The position numbers were made by a program, and so were the translations under genes. Of a stretch of DNA of 64,000 nucleotides, positions 46,021-54,920 are shown piece by piece. The stretch comes from Rhodocaloribacter litoris (GTDB taxonomy: Bacteria; Bacteroidota; Rhodothermia; Rhodothermales; ISCAR-4553). The stretch's first letter is position 1, and every line of letters begins with the position of its first letter. The stretch spans positions 911,285-975,284 of the forward strand of contig NZ_CP076718.1 in NCBI RefSeq assembly GCF_011682235.2. Reading direction: 5' to 3'. The notes below the pieces were generated by a model. That model was not told the origin of the DNA. It ran no database searches and was given only the letters and a program-made list of their open reading frames with translations.

Positions 46021-46030
46021 TGATATATCA
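46021..46030. promoter_or_regulatory. Palindrome near the hydroxyproline operon start, possible operator
   Basis: TGATATATCA is a perfect 10-bp palindrome 50 bp before the first operon gene, next to GTGTATATTC and after TTGACA (46009-46014). A GntR/FadR-type regulator often binds such AT-rich inverted repeats overlapping the promoter. The spacing to a clean -10 box is not standard, so the promoter itself is uncertain. Confidence 0.35.
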
Positions 46031-46080
46031 ACGGTGTATATTCTAAATCAACCCACTCACCATTCCTGCAAACACGCATC

Positions 46081-46989
46081 ATGACGACTCCCTGGCGCGG
46101 CGTCTTTCCCGCTGTCACCACCAAGTTTACGGAAGACGGTCGCCTGGACCCCGAGGCCCAGGTGCGCCACACCGAAGCCATGATCGCGGCCGGCGTGCAC
46201 GGCCTGATCGTGTGCGGCTCGCTGGGCGAGAGCAGCACCCTCTCGCCCGAGGACAAGCTGGAGGTGCTCCGCACGGTCCGCGAGGCGGCGGGCGGGCGCG
46301 TGCCGGTCCTCACCGGCATCGCCGAGCGCACCACCGCAGACGCCTGCCGCTTCGCCGAGCGGGCCGCGGCCGAAGGCGCCGACGGCTTCATGCTCCTGCC
46401 GCCCATGCTATACCGCTCCGACCGCCGCGAGACGCTCACCTTCCTCCGCACCGTCGCCGCGGCCACCGACCGGCCCATCATGCTCTACAACAACCCCGTC
46501 TCCTACGGGGTCGACGTCACGCCGGAGATGTTCGCGGAGCTGGCCGATGAGCCCGGGTTCGTCGCCATCAAGGAGTCGTCCGACGACGTGCGGCGCATCA
46601 CGGACATCATCAACCTGGTGGGCGACCGCTACCGGATCTTCTGCGGGGTGGACGACCTCGCGCTGGAGGCCCTCCTTCTGGGGGCCGAGGGCTGGGTGGC
46701 CGGGCTGGTCTGCGCCTTTCCCGAGGAGACGGTGGCCCTCTACGAGCTGGCCCGGGCGGGGCGGCTGGCGGAGGCCCGGGCCCTCTACCGCTGGTTCATG
46801 CCGCTGCTGCACCTGGACGTCTCGACGAAGCTGGTGCAGAACATCAAGCTGGCCGAGGCGATGGTGGGGCTGGGCACCGAACACGTCCGTCCCCCGCGCC
46901 TGCCGCTCGAAGGAGAGGAACGGGCGCGGATCCGGGAGATCATTGAGGCGGCGCTGGCGAAGCGTCCCTCCCTGCCGGTGACGCCATGA
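46081..46989 (+). CDS. DapA-family lyase/deaminase of the hydroxyproline pathway
   Basis: A 302-aa DHDPS/NAL-superfamily enzyme with Schiff-base Lys164 (VAIKESSDDV) and Tyr136 (MLYNNPVSYG); the N-terminal CGSLGESS motif binds the substrate carboxylate. In a complete trans-4-hydroxyproline operon this gene is 1-pyrroline-4-hydroxy-2-carboxylate deaminase, converting it to alpha-ketoglutarate semialdehyde. The neighbours (epimerase, flavin dehydrogenase, aldehyde dehydrogenase, GntR) support that role. It overlaps the GntR gene by ATGA. Confidence 0.86.
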   Translation: MTTPWRGVFPAVTTKFTEDGRLDPEAQVRHTEAMIAAGVHGLIVCGSLGESSTLSPEDKLEVLRTVREAAGGRVPVLTGIAERTTADACRFAERAAAEGADGFMLLPPMLYRSDRRETLTFLRTVAAATDRPIMLYNNPVSYGVDVTPEMFAELADEPGFVAIKESSDDVRRITDIINLVGDRYRIFCGVDDLALEALLLGAEGWVAGLVCAFPEETVALYELARAGRLAEARALYRWFMPLLHLDVSTKLVQNIKLAEAMVGLGTEHVRPPRLPLEGEERARIREIIEAALAKRPSLPVTP

Positions 46990-47651
46990 GCGAGACGCCT
47001 GCCGCCGCCACACCGACGCTGGCCGCCCGCGCCTACGACGTCGTCGAGGAGATGATCGTCACGCTGAAGCTGCCGCCCGGCCACGTCTTCTCCGAGGCCG
47101 AGCTGAGCCGGCGGATCGGCATCGGCCGCACGCCCCTGCGCGAGGCGCTCCAGCGGCTGGCCGCCGAGGGCCTCGTGGTGGCCCTCCCCCGCCGGGGCAT
47201 GATGGTGACCGAGATCAAGCTCCAGGACATCTTCGCCCTGCTGGAGACGCGCCGCGTCCTCGACCGGCTCGTGGCCGAGCGGGCCGCCCGCCGCGCCATC
47301 CCGGACCAGCGCGAGGCCCTCGCTGCCTGCGCCGGCCGCCTCCGCGACGCCGCCGCCCGCGACGACCTCGACGCCTTCATGCGGGCCGACCATGCCGGGG
47401 ACGACCTGCTGGCCGCCGCCGCCCGCAACCCGTTCGCCACGCAGGCGCTCGCCCCCCTCCACGCCCACAGCCGCCGGTTCTGGTACCAGTACCGCCACGA
47501 GGGCGACCTGCGCCGCTCGGCCGACCTCCACGCCCACCTGCTCGACGCCGTGGCCGCCGGCGACCCGGACGCCGCCGTCGCCGCCTCCGACGCCCTCATC
47601 GACTACCTCGACGCCTTCGCCCGAACCGTCACCTTCGGCGTGGCACCGTAA
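46986..47651 (+). CDS. GntR/FadR-family regulator of the hydroxyproline operon
   Basis: A 221-aa FadR-type regulator. The N-terminal winged-helix domain (LAARAYDVVEEMIVTLKLPPGHVFSEAELSRRIGIGRTPLREALQRLAAEGLVVALPRRGMMV) is followed by an all-helical FCD effector domain (from about residue 80; metal-binding region with ADHAGDD and HAHLLDA). It sits within the operon it most likely controls, starting inside the DapA-like gene stop (ATGA overlap). Ligand is probably a pathway intermediate. Confidence 0.9.
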   Translation: MSETPAAATPTLAARAYDVVEEMIVTLKLPPGHVFSEAELSRRIGIGRTPLREALQRLAAEGLVVALPRRGMMVTEIKLQDIFALLETRRVLDRLVAERAARRAIPDQREALAACAGRLRDAAARDDLDAFMRADHAGDDLLAAAARNPFATQALAPLHAHSRRFWYQYRHEGDLRRSADLHAHLLDAVAAGDPDAAVAASDALIDYLDAFARTVTFGVAP

Positions 47652-47719
47652 ACGGGTCCACGTTGAACGTTCACCGTTGACCCACCCGAACGTGCACCGC
47701 GCAACGTCCAACCTGTAAC
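47652..47719. repeat. Operon spacer repeat, copy 1
   Basis: The spacer between the GntR and aldehyde dehydrogenase genes is made of variants of CGTTGAACGTT, CCCGAACG and GTAACGTGAAACGC, the last running directly into the ATG. Related spacers lie at 49328-49512 and 50515-50607. No ribosome binding site is seen before the ATG. Confidence 0.65.
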
Positions 47720-49327
47720 GTGAAACGCATGACCCTCCACGGAAAGCATCTGATCGCCGGCACCCCTTCGGGGGCGGGGCCGGCCGTGATCCAGGCCGTC
47801 AACCCCGTCACCGGCGAGGCGCTGGCGCCGGCCTATCCCGAAGCCACCCCCGACGAGATCGACCGGGCGTTGGACGCCGCCACGGAAGCCTTCCACACGG
47901 GGCGCACACGGACGGCCGATGAACGGGCCGCGCTCCTCGAACGCATCGCCGACGAGATCGAGGCCCTCGGCGACGTGCTCATCGAGCGGGTGATGGCCGA
48001 GACGGGCCTGCCCGAGGGGCGCGTGCGCGGCGAGCGGGGCCGGACCACCGGCCAGCTCCGCCTCTTCGCCGGGGTCGTCCGCGACGGCTCGTGGGTTGGC
48101 GCCCGCATCGACACGGCCGACCCAGACCGCCGGCCCGTGCCGAAGCCGGACGTGCGGCGGATGCTCATCCCCCTCGGTCCCGTGGTCGTCTTCGGCGCCA
48201 GCAACTTCCCGCTGGCCTTCTCCGTGGCCGGCGGCGACACCGCCTCGGCGCTGGCAGCGGGCTGCCCGGTGGTGTGCAAGGCCCACCCGGCGCATCCCGG
48301 CACCTCGGAGCTGGTGGGCCGCGCCATCGACCGGGCCGTGGCGGCCACCGGCTTCCCGCCCGGCACCTTCTCCCTCCTCCATGGCGCCACCCCCGAGACG
48401 GGGCTGGCGCTGGTGCGGCACCCGCAGACGCGGGCCGTGGGCTTCACCGGCTCGCTCCGCGCCGGCCGCGCCCTCTTCGACGCCGCCGCTGCGCGTCCCG
48501 ACCCCATCCCGGTCTATGCCGAGATGGGGAGCGTCAACCCGGTCTTCCTCCTCCCCGGCGCCCTGAGCGAGCGGGGCGAGGCGCTGGCCGAAGGGCTCGC
48601 CGCCTCGGTGACCCTAGGCGCCGGGCAGTTCTGCACCAACCCCGGCCTCGTCTTCGCCCCGCGCGGCGACGCCCTCGACGCCTTCCTCGGCCACCTGGGC
48701 GCCGTGCTGGCCACCACCTCCGCCGGGACGATGCTCCACGCCGGCATCCGGGCCGCCTACGAGGCCGGCCTCGGCCGCTGGCAGGCCACCGAGGGCGTCC
48801 GCCCCGTCGCCGCCGGCCCGGCCGGCGACACCGCCACCCCCGCCCGGCCCGCTGTCTTCACCACCGACGCCGAGACCTTCGCCCGGACCCCCCACCTGCA
48901 CGAGGAGGTCTTCGGCCCGGCCACGCTGGTGGTACAGTGCGACGACCCCGCCACGTTCGAGCGCCTCGCCCGAAGGCTCGAAGGCAACCTGACGGCCTCG
49001 CTCCACGGCACCGGAGACGACCTCCGCGCCCACGCGGGCCTCGTCCGACTCCTCGAGGACCGCGTCGGGCGGCTCATCTTCAACGGCTTCCCCACGGGCG
49101 TGGAGGTGTGCCACGCCATGCACCACGGCGGCCCCTACCCCGCCACCACCGACGTGCGCTCCACCTCGGTCGGCACCGCCGCCATCTTCCGCTTCGCACG
49201 GCCTGTCTGCTACCAGAACTTCCCGCAAGAGGCTCTCCCCCCCGAACTTCGCGACGACAACCCGCACGGCCTCTGGCGCCTCGTCGACGGCACGTTCACG
49301 CGGGAGCCGTTGCACGTTGCACGTTGA
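47720..49327 (+). CDS. Alpha-ketoglutarate semialdehyde dehydrogenase
   Basis: A 535-aa NAD(P)-dependent aldehyde dehydrogenase with catalytic Cys305 (GAGQFCTNPG), general base Glu268 (YAEMGSVNP), Asn162 (FGASNFP) and Lys187 (VVCKAHP). This fits the KGSADH branch, which oxidises alpha-ketoglutarate semialdehyde to alpha-ketoglutarate as the last step of hydroxyproline breakdown. The last residues and the stop lie within the same CGTTGCACGTTGA-type repeat as the following spacer. Its ATG follows the spacer repeat without a visible Shine-Dalgarno site. Confidence 0.88.
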   Translation: MKRMTLHGKHLIAGTPSGAGPAVIQAVNPVTGEALAPAYPEATPDEIDRALDAATEAFHTGRTRTADERAALLERIADEIEALGDVLIERVMAETGLPEGRVRGERGRTTGQLRLFAGVVRDGSWVGARIDTADPDRRPVPKPDVRRMLIPLGPVVVFGASNFPLAFSVAGGDTASALAAGCPVVCKAHPAHPGTSELVGRAIDRAVAATGFPPGTFSLLHGATPETGLALVRHPQTRAVGFTGSLRAGRALFDAAAARPDPIPVYAEMGSVNPVFLLPGALSERGEALAEGLAASVTLGAGQFCTNPGLVFAPRGDALDAFLGHLGAVLATTSAGTMLHAGIRAAYEAGLGRWQATEGVRPVAAGPAGDTATPARPAVFTTDAETFARTPHLHEEVFGPATLVVQCDDPATFERLARRLEGNLTASLHGTGDDLRAHAGLVRLLEDRVGRLIFNGFPTGVEVCHAMHHGGPYPATTDVRSTSVGTAAIFRFARPVCYQNFPQEALPPELRDDNPHGLWRLVDGTFTREPLHVAR

Positions 49328-49362
49328 AACGTTGCACGTTGGGGTTCCCGAACGACGCATAC

Positions 49363-49509
49363 GTGTAACCCGAAACGCACAACGTGTAACCCGAAACGCA
49401 CAACGTGTAACCCGAAACGCACAACGTGTAACCCGAAACGCACAACGTGTAACCCGAAACGCACAACGTGTAACCCGAAACGCACAACGTGTAACCCGAA
49501 ACGCACGAC
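49363..49509. repeat. Tandem repeat of seven 21-bp units before the epimerase gene
   Basis: Seven copies, starting at 49363, 49384, 49405, 49426, 49447, 49468 and 49489, of a 21-bp unit containing GTGTAACCCGAAACGCAC. The first six are identical and the last changes only one base near its end. The array stops 3 bp before the epimerase ATG. It is likely a slippage-prone tandem array. The minus-strand frame across it (repeats of CVSGYTL) is an artefact. Confidence 0.95.
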
Positions 49510-49512
49510 CCC

Positions 49513-50514
49513 ATGTCCCGCCACACCTTCTTCTGCATCGACGCCCACACGTGCGGCAACCCGGTGCGGGTCGTCGCCGGGGGCGGGCCGCCGCTCGAAG
49601 GCGACACGATGCGTGCGCGCCGGCAGCACTTCCTGGCCGAGTACGACTGGATCCGCACCGGGCTGATGTTCGAGCCGCGCGGGCACGACATGATGTCCGG
49701 CGCGATCCTCTACCCGCCCACCCGCGACGACTGCGACGTGGCGATCCTGTTCATCGAGACGAGCGGCTGCCTGCCCATGTGCGGCCACGGCACCATCGGC
49801 ACGGTGACGGTGATGATCGAGCACGGGCTGGTGACCCCGCGCACCCCCGGCGTGGTGCGGCTGGACACCCCCGCCGGCCGCGTCGACGCCCACTACACGA
49901 TGGAGGGCACGCGCGTCCGGTCGGTGCGGCTGGTCAACGTGCCGGCCTTCCTCGCCGCCGAGGGGCTGACCGTCGAATGCCCCGACCTGGGCACGCTGAC
50001 CGTGGACGTGGCCTACGGGGGAAATTTCTACGCCATCGTCGACCCGCAGGAAAACTACCGCGACCTGGCCGACCACACCGCCGCCGACCTGATCCGGTGG
50101 AGCCCCGTGATCCGGGCCCGGCTGAACGAGGCGCACACGTTCGTCCACCCCGAGGATCCGACGATCCGGGGGCTGAGCCACGTCCTCTGGACCGGCGCAC
50201 CCACGAAGCAGGAGGCCCACGCCCGCAACGCCGTCTTCTACGGCGACAAGGCCATCGACCGCTCGCCGTGCGGCACGGGCACCTCGGCCCGCATGGCGCA
50301 GTGGGTCGCCCGGGGACGCCTCGACGTGGGCGACACGTTCGTACACGAGAGCATCATCGGGAGCCTCTTCCACGGGCGCGTGGAGGGACGCACCACCGTC
50401 GGCGGGCGTGAGGCCATCATCCCCAGCATCGCCGGCTGGGCCATCGTCACCGGGCTGAATACCATCTTCATCGACGACGAAGACCCGTACGCCCACGGGT
50501 TTCTGGTGGTGTGA
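49513..50514 (+). CDS. 4-hydroxyproline epimerase
   Basis: A 333-aa proline-racemase-family enzyme with both catalytic cysteines: Cys90 in PMCGHGTIG and Cys253 in SPCGTGTSA. Two cysteines indicate an epimerase or racemase rather than a trans-3-hydroxyproline dehydratase. It converts trans-4-hydroxy-L-proline to cis-4-hydroxy-D-proline, the first step of the pathway. Its ATG is 3 bp from the tandem array, with no Shine-Dalgarno site between. The following spacer has repeat copy 3. Confidence 0.92.
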   Translation: MSRHTFFCIDAHTCGNPVRVVAGGGPPLEGDTMRARRQHFLAEYDWIRTGLMFEPRGHDMMSGAILYPPTRDDCDVAILFIETSGCLPMCGHGTIGTVTVMIEHGLVTPRTPGVVRLDTPAGRVDAHYTMEGTRVRSVRLVNVPAFLAAEGLTVECPDLGTLTVDVAYGGNFYAIVDPQENYRDLADHTAADLIRWSPVIRARLNEAHTFVHPEDPTIRGLSHVLWTGAPTKQEAHARNAVFYGDKAIDRSPCGTGTSARMAQWVARGRLDVGDTFVHESIIGSLFHGRVEGRTTVGGREAIIPSIAGWAIVTGLNTIFIDDEDPYAHGFLVV

Positions 50515-50607
50515 CACGCCATCGTTGAACGTTGATCGTTGAACGTTTCACGTTGCCTGTAATCCGAACGTTCAACCTTGAACGTGAAACCCGAAACGCA
50601 AAACGCC
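50515..50607. repeat. Operon spacer repeat, copy 3
   Basis: The spacer holds CGTTGAACGTTG, AACGTTCAACC and GAACGTGAAACCCGAAACGC, running to a few bases from the ATG of the flavin dehydrogenase. It shares the ending CCCGAAACGC with the 21-bp array. Confidence 0.65.
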
Positions 50608-51834
50608 ATGCCGGATGTGATCGTCGTGGGAGCGGGGGCCGTGGGGTTGTGCACGGCGTACTTCCTCCGGGATGAAGGCTTCGACGTGGCCGTGGTGGCG
50701 CGGGAGCCGGTGGGCACGGGCGCTTCGGCGGGCAACGCGGGGATGATCGTGCCGAGCCACGTGGTGCCGCTGGCCGCGCCGGGCGTCGTGAAGCAGGGGC
50801 TCCGCTGGCTCCTCCGTCCGGACAGCCCCTTCTACCTCCGTCCCCGCACCGACCTCGACCTGGCGCACTGGCTGTGGACGTTTCGCCGGCACTGTACCGC
50901 AACCCATGTCACCCGAAGCGCCCCCCTGCTGCGCGACCTGAGCCTGGCTTCGGTCGAGCTCTTCGAAGCCCTGCAGACCGACCTGGGCGACATCGGCTAC
51001 GCACAGACGGGCCTGCTGATGCTTTTTCACACGGAGAAGGGGCGGCGGGCAAACCTGGAGGCGGCGGACCTGGCCGAGCGCTGCGGGCTGCGCGTCGAGC
51101 GGCTCGACGCCGGGGCCGTGCGTGAACGCGAGCCGGCCCTGCGCACGCCAGCCACGGGCGCGGTGCTTTACCACGACGATGGCCGTGTAGACCCCGACGC
51201 CTTCCTCCGCGCACTCGCCGCCGCCCTCGAAGCGCGGGGGGTGATTTTCCACACGGGACAGACGGTCACCGGGCTCCTGCGGGAGGGCGGCGGCGTGGCC
51301 GGCGTGCAGACCGATGCGGGCGCTCTCCGGGCGCCGCACGTGGTGCTGGCCGCCGGCGCGTGGTCCGGCCGGCTGGTACGGGACGCCGGCCTGCGCCTGC
51401 CGCTCCAGCCGGCCCTCGGCTACAGCCTCACCGTCCCCACACCGGAAAGCGGCCCCCGCCTCCCCATGATCCTCACCGAAGAGAAGCTCACCGTCACCCC
51501 GATGCCCGGACGGCTCCGCTTCGCCGGGACGCTGTCCCTGGTCGGCTTCGACGCCCGCATCGACCCGCGCCGGGTGGAGCCGCTGCGCCGCCTGGCCCGG
51601 ACCTACACGCCCGACACCGACGCGCCGGTCTGGGCGGGCTTCCGCCCCTGCTCGCCGGACGGCCTCCCTTACCTCGGCCCCGTCCCCGGCGTGACGGGCC
51701 TGTACGTCGCCACCGGCCACGGCATGATGGGCCTGACGCTCGCCCCCGTTACCGGACGGCTCATCGCGGCCCTGCTCGCGGGCACCCCGCCCCCGCTCGA
51801 CCTGGCCCCCTTCGCCCCCGGCCGCTTCGGCTGA
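50608..51834 (+). CDS. FAD-dependent D-hydroxyproline dehydrogenase
   Basis: A 408-aa DAO-family flavoenzyme. The N-terminal FAD motif is VIVVGAGAVGLCTAYFLRDEG, and a C-terminal GLYVATGHGMMGLTLAP closes the FAD site. In this operon it would oxidise cis-4-hydroxy-D-proline to 1-pyrroline-4-hydroxy-2-carboxylate. Start MPDVIVVG is used, because the earlier frame (from 50578) is in the repeat. Family resembles DadA; specificity is by context. Confidence 0.88.
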   Translation: MPDVIVVGAGAVGLCTAYFLRDEGFDVAVVAREPVGTGASAGNAGMIVPSHVVPLAAPGVVKQGLRWLLRPDSPFYLRPRTDLDLAHWLWTFRRHCTATHVTRSAPLLRDLSLASVELFEALQTDLGDIGYAQTGLLMLFHTEKGRRANLEAADLAERCGLRVERLDAGAVREREPALRTPATGAVLYHDDGRVDPDAFLRALAAALEARGVIFHTGQTVTGLLREGGGVAGVQTDAGALRAPHVVLAAGAWSGRLVRDAGLRLPLQPALGYSLTVPTPESGPRLPMILTEEKLTVTPMPGRLRFAGTLSLVGFDARIDPRRVEPLRRLARTYTPDTDAPVWAGFRPCSPDGLPYLGPVPGVTGLYVATGHGMMGLTLAPVTGRLIAALLAGTPPPLDLAPFAPGRFG

Positions 51835-52039
51835 AGTGCAACCGTCCCGCTCCCGGCACGTACTAGCTTTTTGCATATCGGATGCCCCTTCAAATCCCTG
51901 TGGCATCACCACATCTGTACAATGCGGGGGCATTTCCTTATGTTATTACTTCATCTACGCGGAAACCCTGGCGCGTTCTTGCCCGCGACCCCGGTCTGCT
52001 CCCGGCTTCCCGCCTCTTCGGGTCCTCTGGTACCCTTCC
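51835..52039 (+). promoter_or_regulatory. 205-bp leader of the kinase/caspase cluster
   Basis: This AT-richer stretch between the hydroxyproline operon and the kinase gene probably holds the cluster promoter. I cannot fix a -35/-10 pair with confidence. Confidence 0.3.
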
Positions 52040-54886
52040 ATGCAGCCTCCTCCGTCTCCAGACCGCTGGGAGCGTGCGCAACGGATCGTCCGGGAAGTTG
52101 CTTCTCTGAACGCCGCGGCCCGTGCGACAAGGCTTACGCAGGCTTGTGGGAATGACCCGGGCCTGCGCGGGCTGGTGGATTCGCTCCTGGATAGCCAGGC
52201 CGGCGCAGTCTCGGCACCGTCCTCTGCCGCATCGCCGGGGGATATGACCGGCCGGATGCTGAACCAGTATGAGGTGCAGGAGACGCTGGGCGCCGGTGGG
52301 ATGGGCACAGTCTACCGCGCGTTCGATCACACCCTCGAGCGAACTGTCGCCCTGAAGTTTCTCGCCCCCGGTCTGAGCCGGACTCCCACGGCCCGCGCCC
52401 GCTTCATGCAGGAAGCCCGTACGGCCGCCACGCTCGACCACCCCAACATCGGCACCATCCACGACATCGGAGACGTCGACGGGCTGGTCTTCATCGTGAT
52501 GGCGCTCTACGAAGGCGAGACGCTCCGCGACAGGATCGAACGCGGCCCGTTGCCCCCTTCGACCGCCCTTGACTATACAGGGCAGATCGCCCGGGGGCTG
52601 GCCCGGGCCCACGCACAGGGCATCATCCACCGGGACATCAAACCCGCCAACCTGATCGTCACCCCGCCCTCGCCCGCATACCCCTCCGGCCTGCTCAAGA
52701 TCGTGGATTTCGGCCTGGCCAAGACACGCGACCTGGTCCTGACCCAGACGGGGATGGCGCCGGGCACCGTCGTCTACATGAGCCCGGAGCAGGCACGGGG
52801 CGAGGCCGTCGACCACCGTACGGACATCTGGGCGCTCGGCGTGGTGCTCTACGAGATGCTCACGGGCCGGCGTCCCTTCGGCGGCGAGTACGAGATGGCC
52901 GTACTGTACACCATTCTGAACACCGACCCGGAGCCGGTCACCTCCTGCAACCCCGAGGTACCCGACGGCATGGCACACATCGTGTCGATGTGCCTGGAAA
53001 AGGACCCCGCGCATCGCTACCCCGGCATGGCCGACGTGCTGGCCGACCTGGACGTGCTGGCGTCGGATCAGGCAACCCCCGCGGCACGGTCCACCCCCCA
53101 TACCGGAAGGAAGGTGCCGGCTCCCGGACCCGTCGCCGGCCCCCCTCGCACGGCCTGGCTTCGCGAGCGCTTCGGGGCGCTCTGGATCGGGCTCACCGCC
53201 CTCGCCGCCGTGTCGCTCCTGTTTGCGCTGACGCCCCTGCGCGGCGTCCTCCCCGGCTTCGGCCTGCCGGAGCAGCAGAGCCTGGCCGTCCTCCCCTTCG
53301 ACAATGTCGGCGGCGACGTGGCCAACCGGGCCTTCATCGACGGGCTCGTCTACACGGTCACGAGCAAGCTGACCGAGATGGAGACGTTCCGGGAAGCCCT
53401 CTCGGTGGTGCCCGCACGGGACATGCTCCAGGCCGGACTCATCGGCACGCGGCAGGCAGCCGAGCGGTTCAACGTGAACCTCGTGGTGGCCGGCAGCGTC
53501 GAGCGCTCGGCGACCGATCTCCGGCTCTCCCTCCAGCTGATCGACCCCCGCCGGGAAAAGGTGCTGGCGAGCCGGCAGCTTCAGGCACCGCTGAGCGACC
53601 TGTCGTCCCTGCAGGCAGGTGTGGTTCACACCCTGGCCGAGTTGCTGGCGCTGGAACTCGACCCGGACGCCCGGGCCACGCTCACGGCCGGCGGCACCAC
53701 CGTCCCCCTCGCCTTCGAGTTCTACACCCGCGCTCTCGGCTACCTCCAGCGGTTCGAGGAAGAAACCCACATCGACCTCGCCGTCAACCTGTTCGAACTG
53801 GCCGTGCAGGAGGATCCCGGCTACGCCCTGGCCTACGCGGGGCTGGGAGAAGCCTACCTGCACAAGTACCAGGTCCACCGGGACCGTACGTGGATCGACG
53901 CCGCCGTTCGCAACGGTGAGCAGGCCGTGGCGCTCAACGACCGGCTGGCCCCGGTGCAGGTGACCCTCGGGATGATTTACGCCGAGACGGGCTTTCCGCA
54001 GAAGGCCGAGCGCGCGTACCGGCACGCCCTCACCCTCGATCCGCGTAACGCAGCGGCCCACTACCTCCTGGGCGACGTCTACGTCCAGCTCGGCCAGGAC
54101 GACCGGGCCGAGGCGAGCTACCTCCGGGCCATCGACCTGAAGCCCTCCTACTGGCTCTACCACAATGCCCTCGGGCAACTCTACAGCCGCCTCGGGCATC
54201 ACGAAGAGGCCATCCCCGCGTTCAAGCAGGTCATCGTCCTGCAGCCGGACAACCCGTGGGGCTACAACAACGTGGGCGTCCAGTACAACCGCATGAACCG
54301 GCTCGACGAGGCCATCACGTGGTATGAGCGGGCCACCCGCGCCAACCCCGACGCCCGGCGGGCCACCGCCTTCGCCTACATGAACCTGGCCGGGATCTAC
54401 TATGCTCGCGACCAGTTTGCCGAGGCCGCCCGCATGTATGAGCAGGCCGTACAGAACCAGCCGGCCAACCGCCTGGCCTGGATGGACCTGGGTGACGCCC
54501 GCTTCTGGGCCGGCGACGCCGGGGCGGCCGCGACGGCCTGGCGCGAGGCGGAACGCCTCGCACGCGAGCGCCTGGCCGTCAACACGCAGGACCTCGAGGC
54601 CCGCGCCCTGCTGGCAGCCCTCCTGGCCCGCCTGGGCGACAAAGCCCGGGCCCGCGCCCTCCTCCTCGACCTGCCTCCCCGCCCCGACCTCTCGCCCGAC
54701 GCCCTGATCGACCTGGCCAAGGCCTGGGAGATCCTGGGCGACCGCCCACGCGCCCTCCATTACATTCAGGCGGCCCTCGAACGCGGGCACGCCCCGGCCG
54801 TCCTCGCCTTCTCCACCTGGCTCGACGACCTCCGTACCGACCCGGCCTATATGCGCCTGCTCGACCAGCCGCCTCCTCTACACTGA
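52040..54886 (+). CDS. Ser/Thr protein kinase with TM, TolB-like domain and TPRs
   Basis: A 948-aa Hanks-type kinase. The kinase domain spans about 77-340: glycine loop LGAGGMGTVY, Lys106 (VALKF), catalytic HRDIKPANL (D199), DFGLAK (223-228) and SPEQARGE. A Pro-rich linker leads to a TM helix at about 380-400. The outside part begins with a FlgO/TolB-like domain (SLAVLPFDNVGGDVANRAFIDGLVYTVTSKL) and a series of TPR repeats (about 560-900). The start MQPPPSPDRW follows the helical N-terminal segment typical of this kinase type. First gene of a four-gene plus-strand cluster (34-bp gap to the next gene). Substrates unknown; the caspase proteins are candidates. Confidence 0.9.
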   Translation: MQPPPSPDRWERAQRIVREVASLNAAARATRLTQACGNDPGLRGLVDSLLDSQAGAVSAPSSAASPGDMTGRMLNQYEVQETLGAGGMGTVYRAFDHTLERTVALKFLAPGLSRTPTARARFMQEARTAATLDHPNIGTIHDIGDVDGLVFIVMALYEGETLRDRIERGPLPPSTALDYTGQIARGLARAHAQGIIHRDIKPANLIVTPPSPAYPSGLLKIVDFGLAKTRDLVLTQTGMAPGTVVYMSPEQARGEAVDHRTDIWALGVVLYEMLTGRRPFGGEYEMAVLYTILNTDPEPVTSCNPEVPDGMAHIVSMCLEKDPAHRYPGMADVLADLDVLASDQATPAARSTPHTGRKVPAPGPVAGPPRTAWLRERFGALWIGLTALAAVSLLFALTPLRGVLPGFGLPEQQSLAVLPFDNVGGDVANRAFIDGLVYTVTSKLTEMETFREALSVVPARDMLQAGLIGTRQAAERFNVNLVVAGSVERSATDLRLSLQLIDPRREKVLASRQLQAPLSDLSSLQAGVVHTLAELLALELDPDARATLTAGGTTVPLAFEFYTRALGYLQRFEEETHIDLAVNLFELAVQEDPGYALAYAGLGEAYLHKYQVHRDRTWIDAAVRNGEQAVALNDRLAPVQVTLGMIYAETGFPQKAERAYRHALTLDPRNAAAHYLLGDVYVQLGQDDRAEASYLRAIDLKPSYWLYHNALGQLYSRLGHHEEAIPAFKQVIVLQPDNPWGYNNVGVQYNRMNRLDEAITWYERATRANPDARRATAFAYMNLAGIYYARDQFAEAARMYEQAVQNQPANRLAWMDLGDARFWAGDAGAAATAWREAERLARERLAVNTQDLEARALLAALLARLGDKARARALLLDLPPRPDLSPDALIDLAKAWEILGDRPRALHYIQAALERGHAPAVLAFSTWLDDLRTDPAYMRLLDQPPPLH

Positions 54887-54920
54887 CGCCTACCCACAAA
54901 CCACCGCCCCGGCTCCTGCC

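Noticed and set aside
49363-49509. CRISPR array
   Set aside because: The units are contiguous identical 21-mers without unique spacers, and no cas genes are nearby.
49296-49691. Minus-strand reading frame with repeated CVSGYTL units
   Set aside because: It is simply the 21-bp tandem array read in frame; it is antisense to the epimerase gene and has no start support.
51938-54790. Minus-strand reading frame of 950 codons
   Set aside because: It is antisense to the kinase-TPR gene, which has a full set of kinase motifs.
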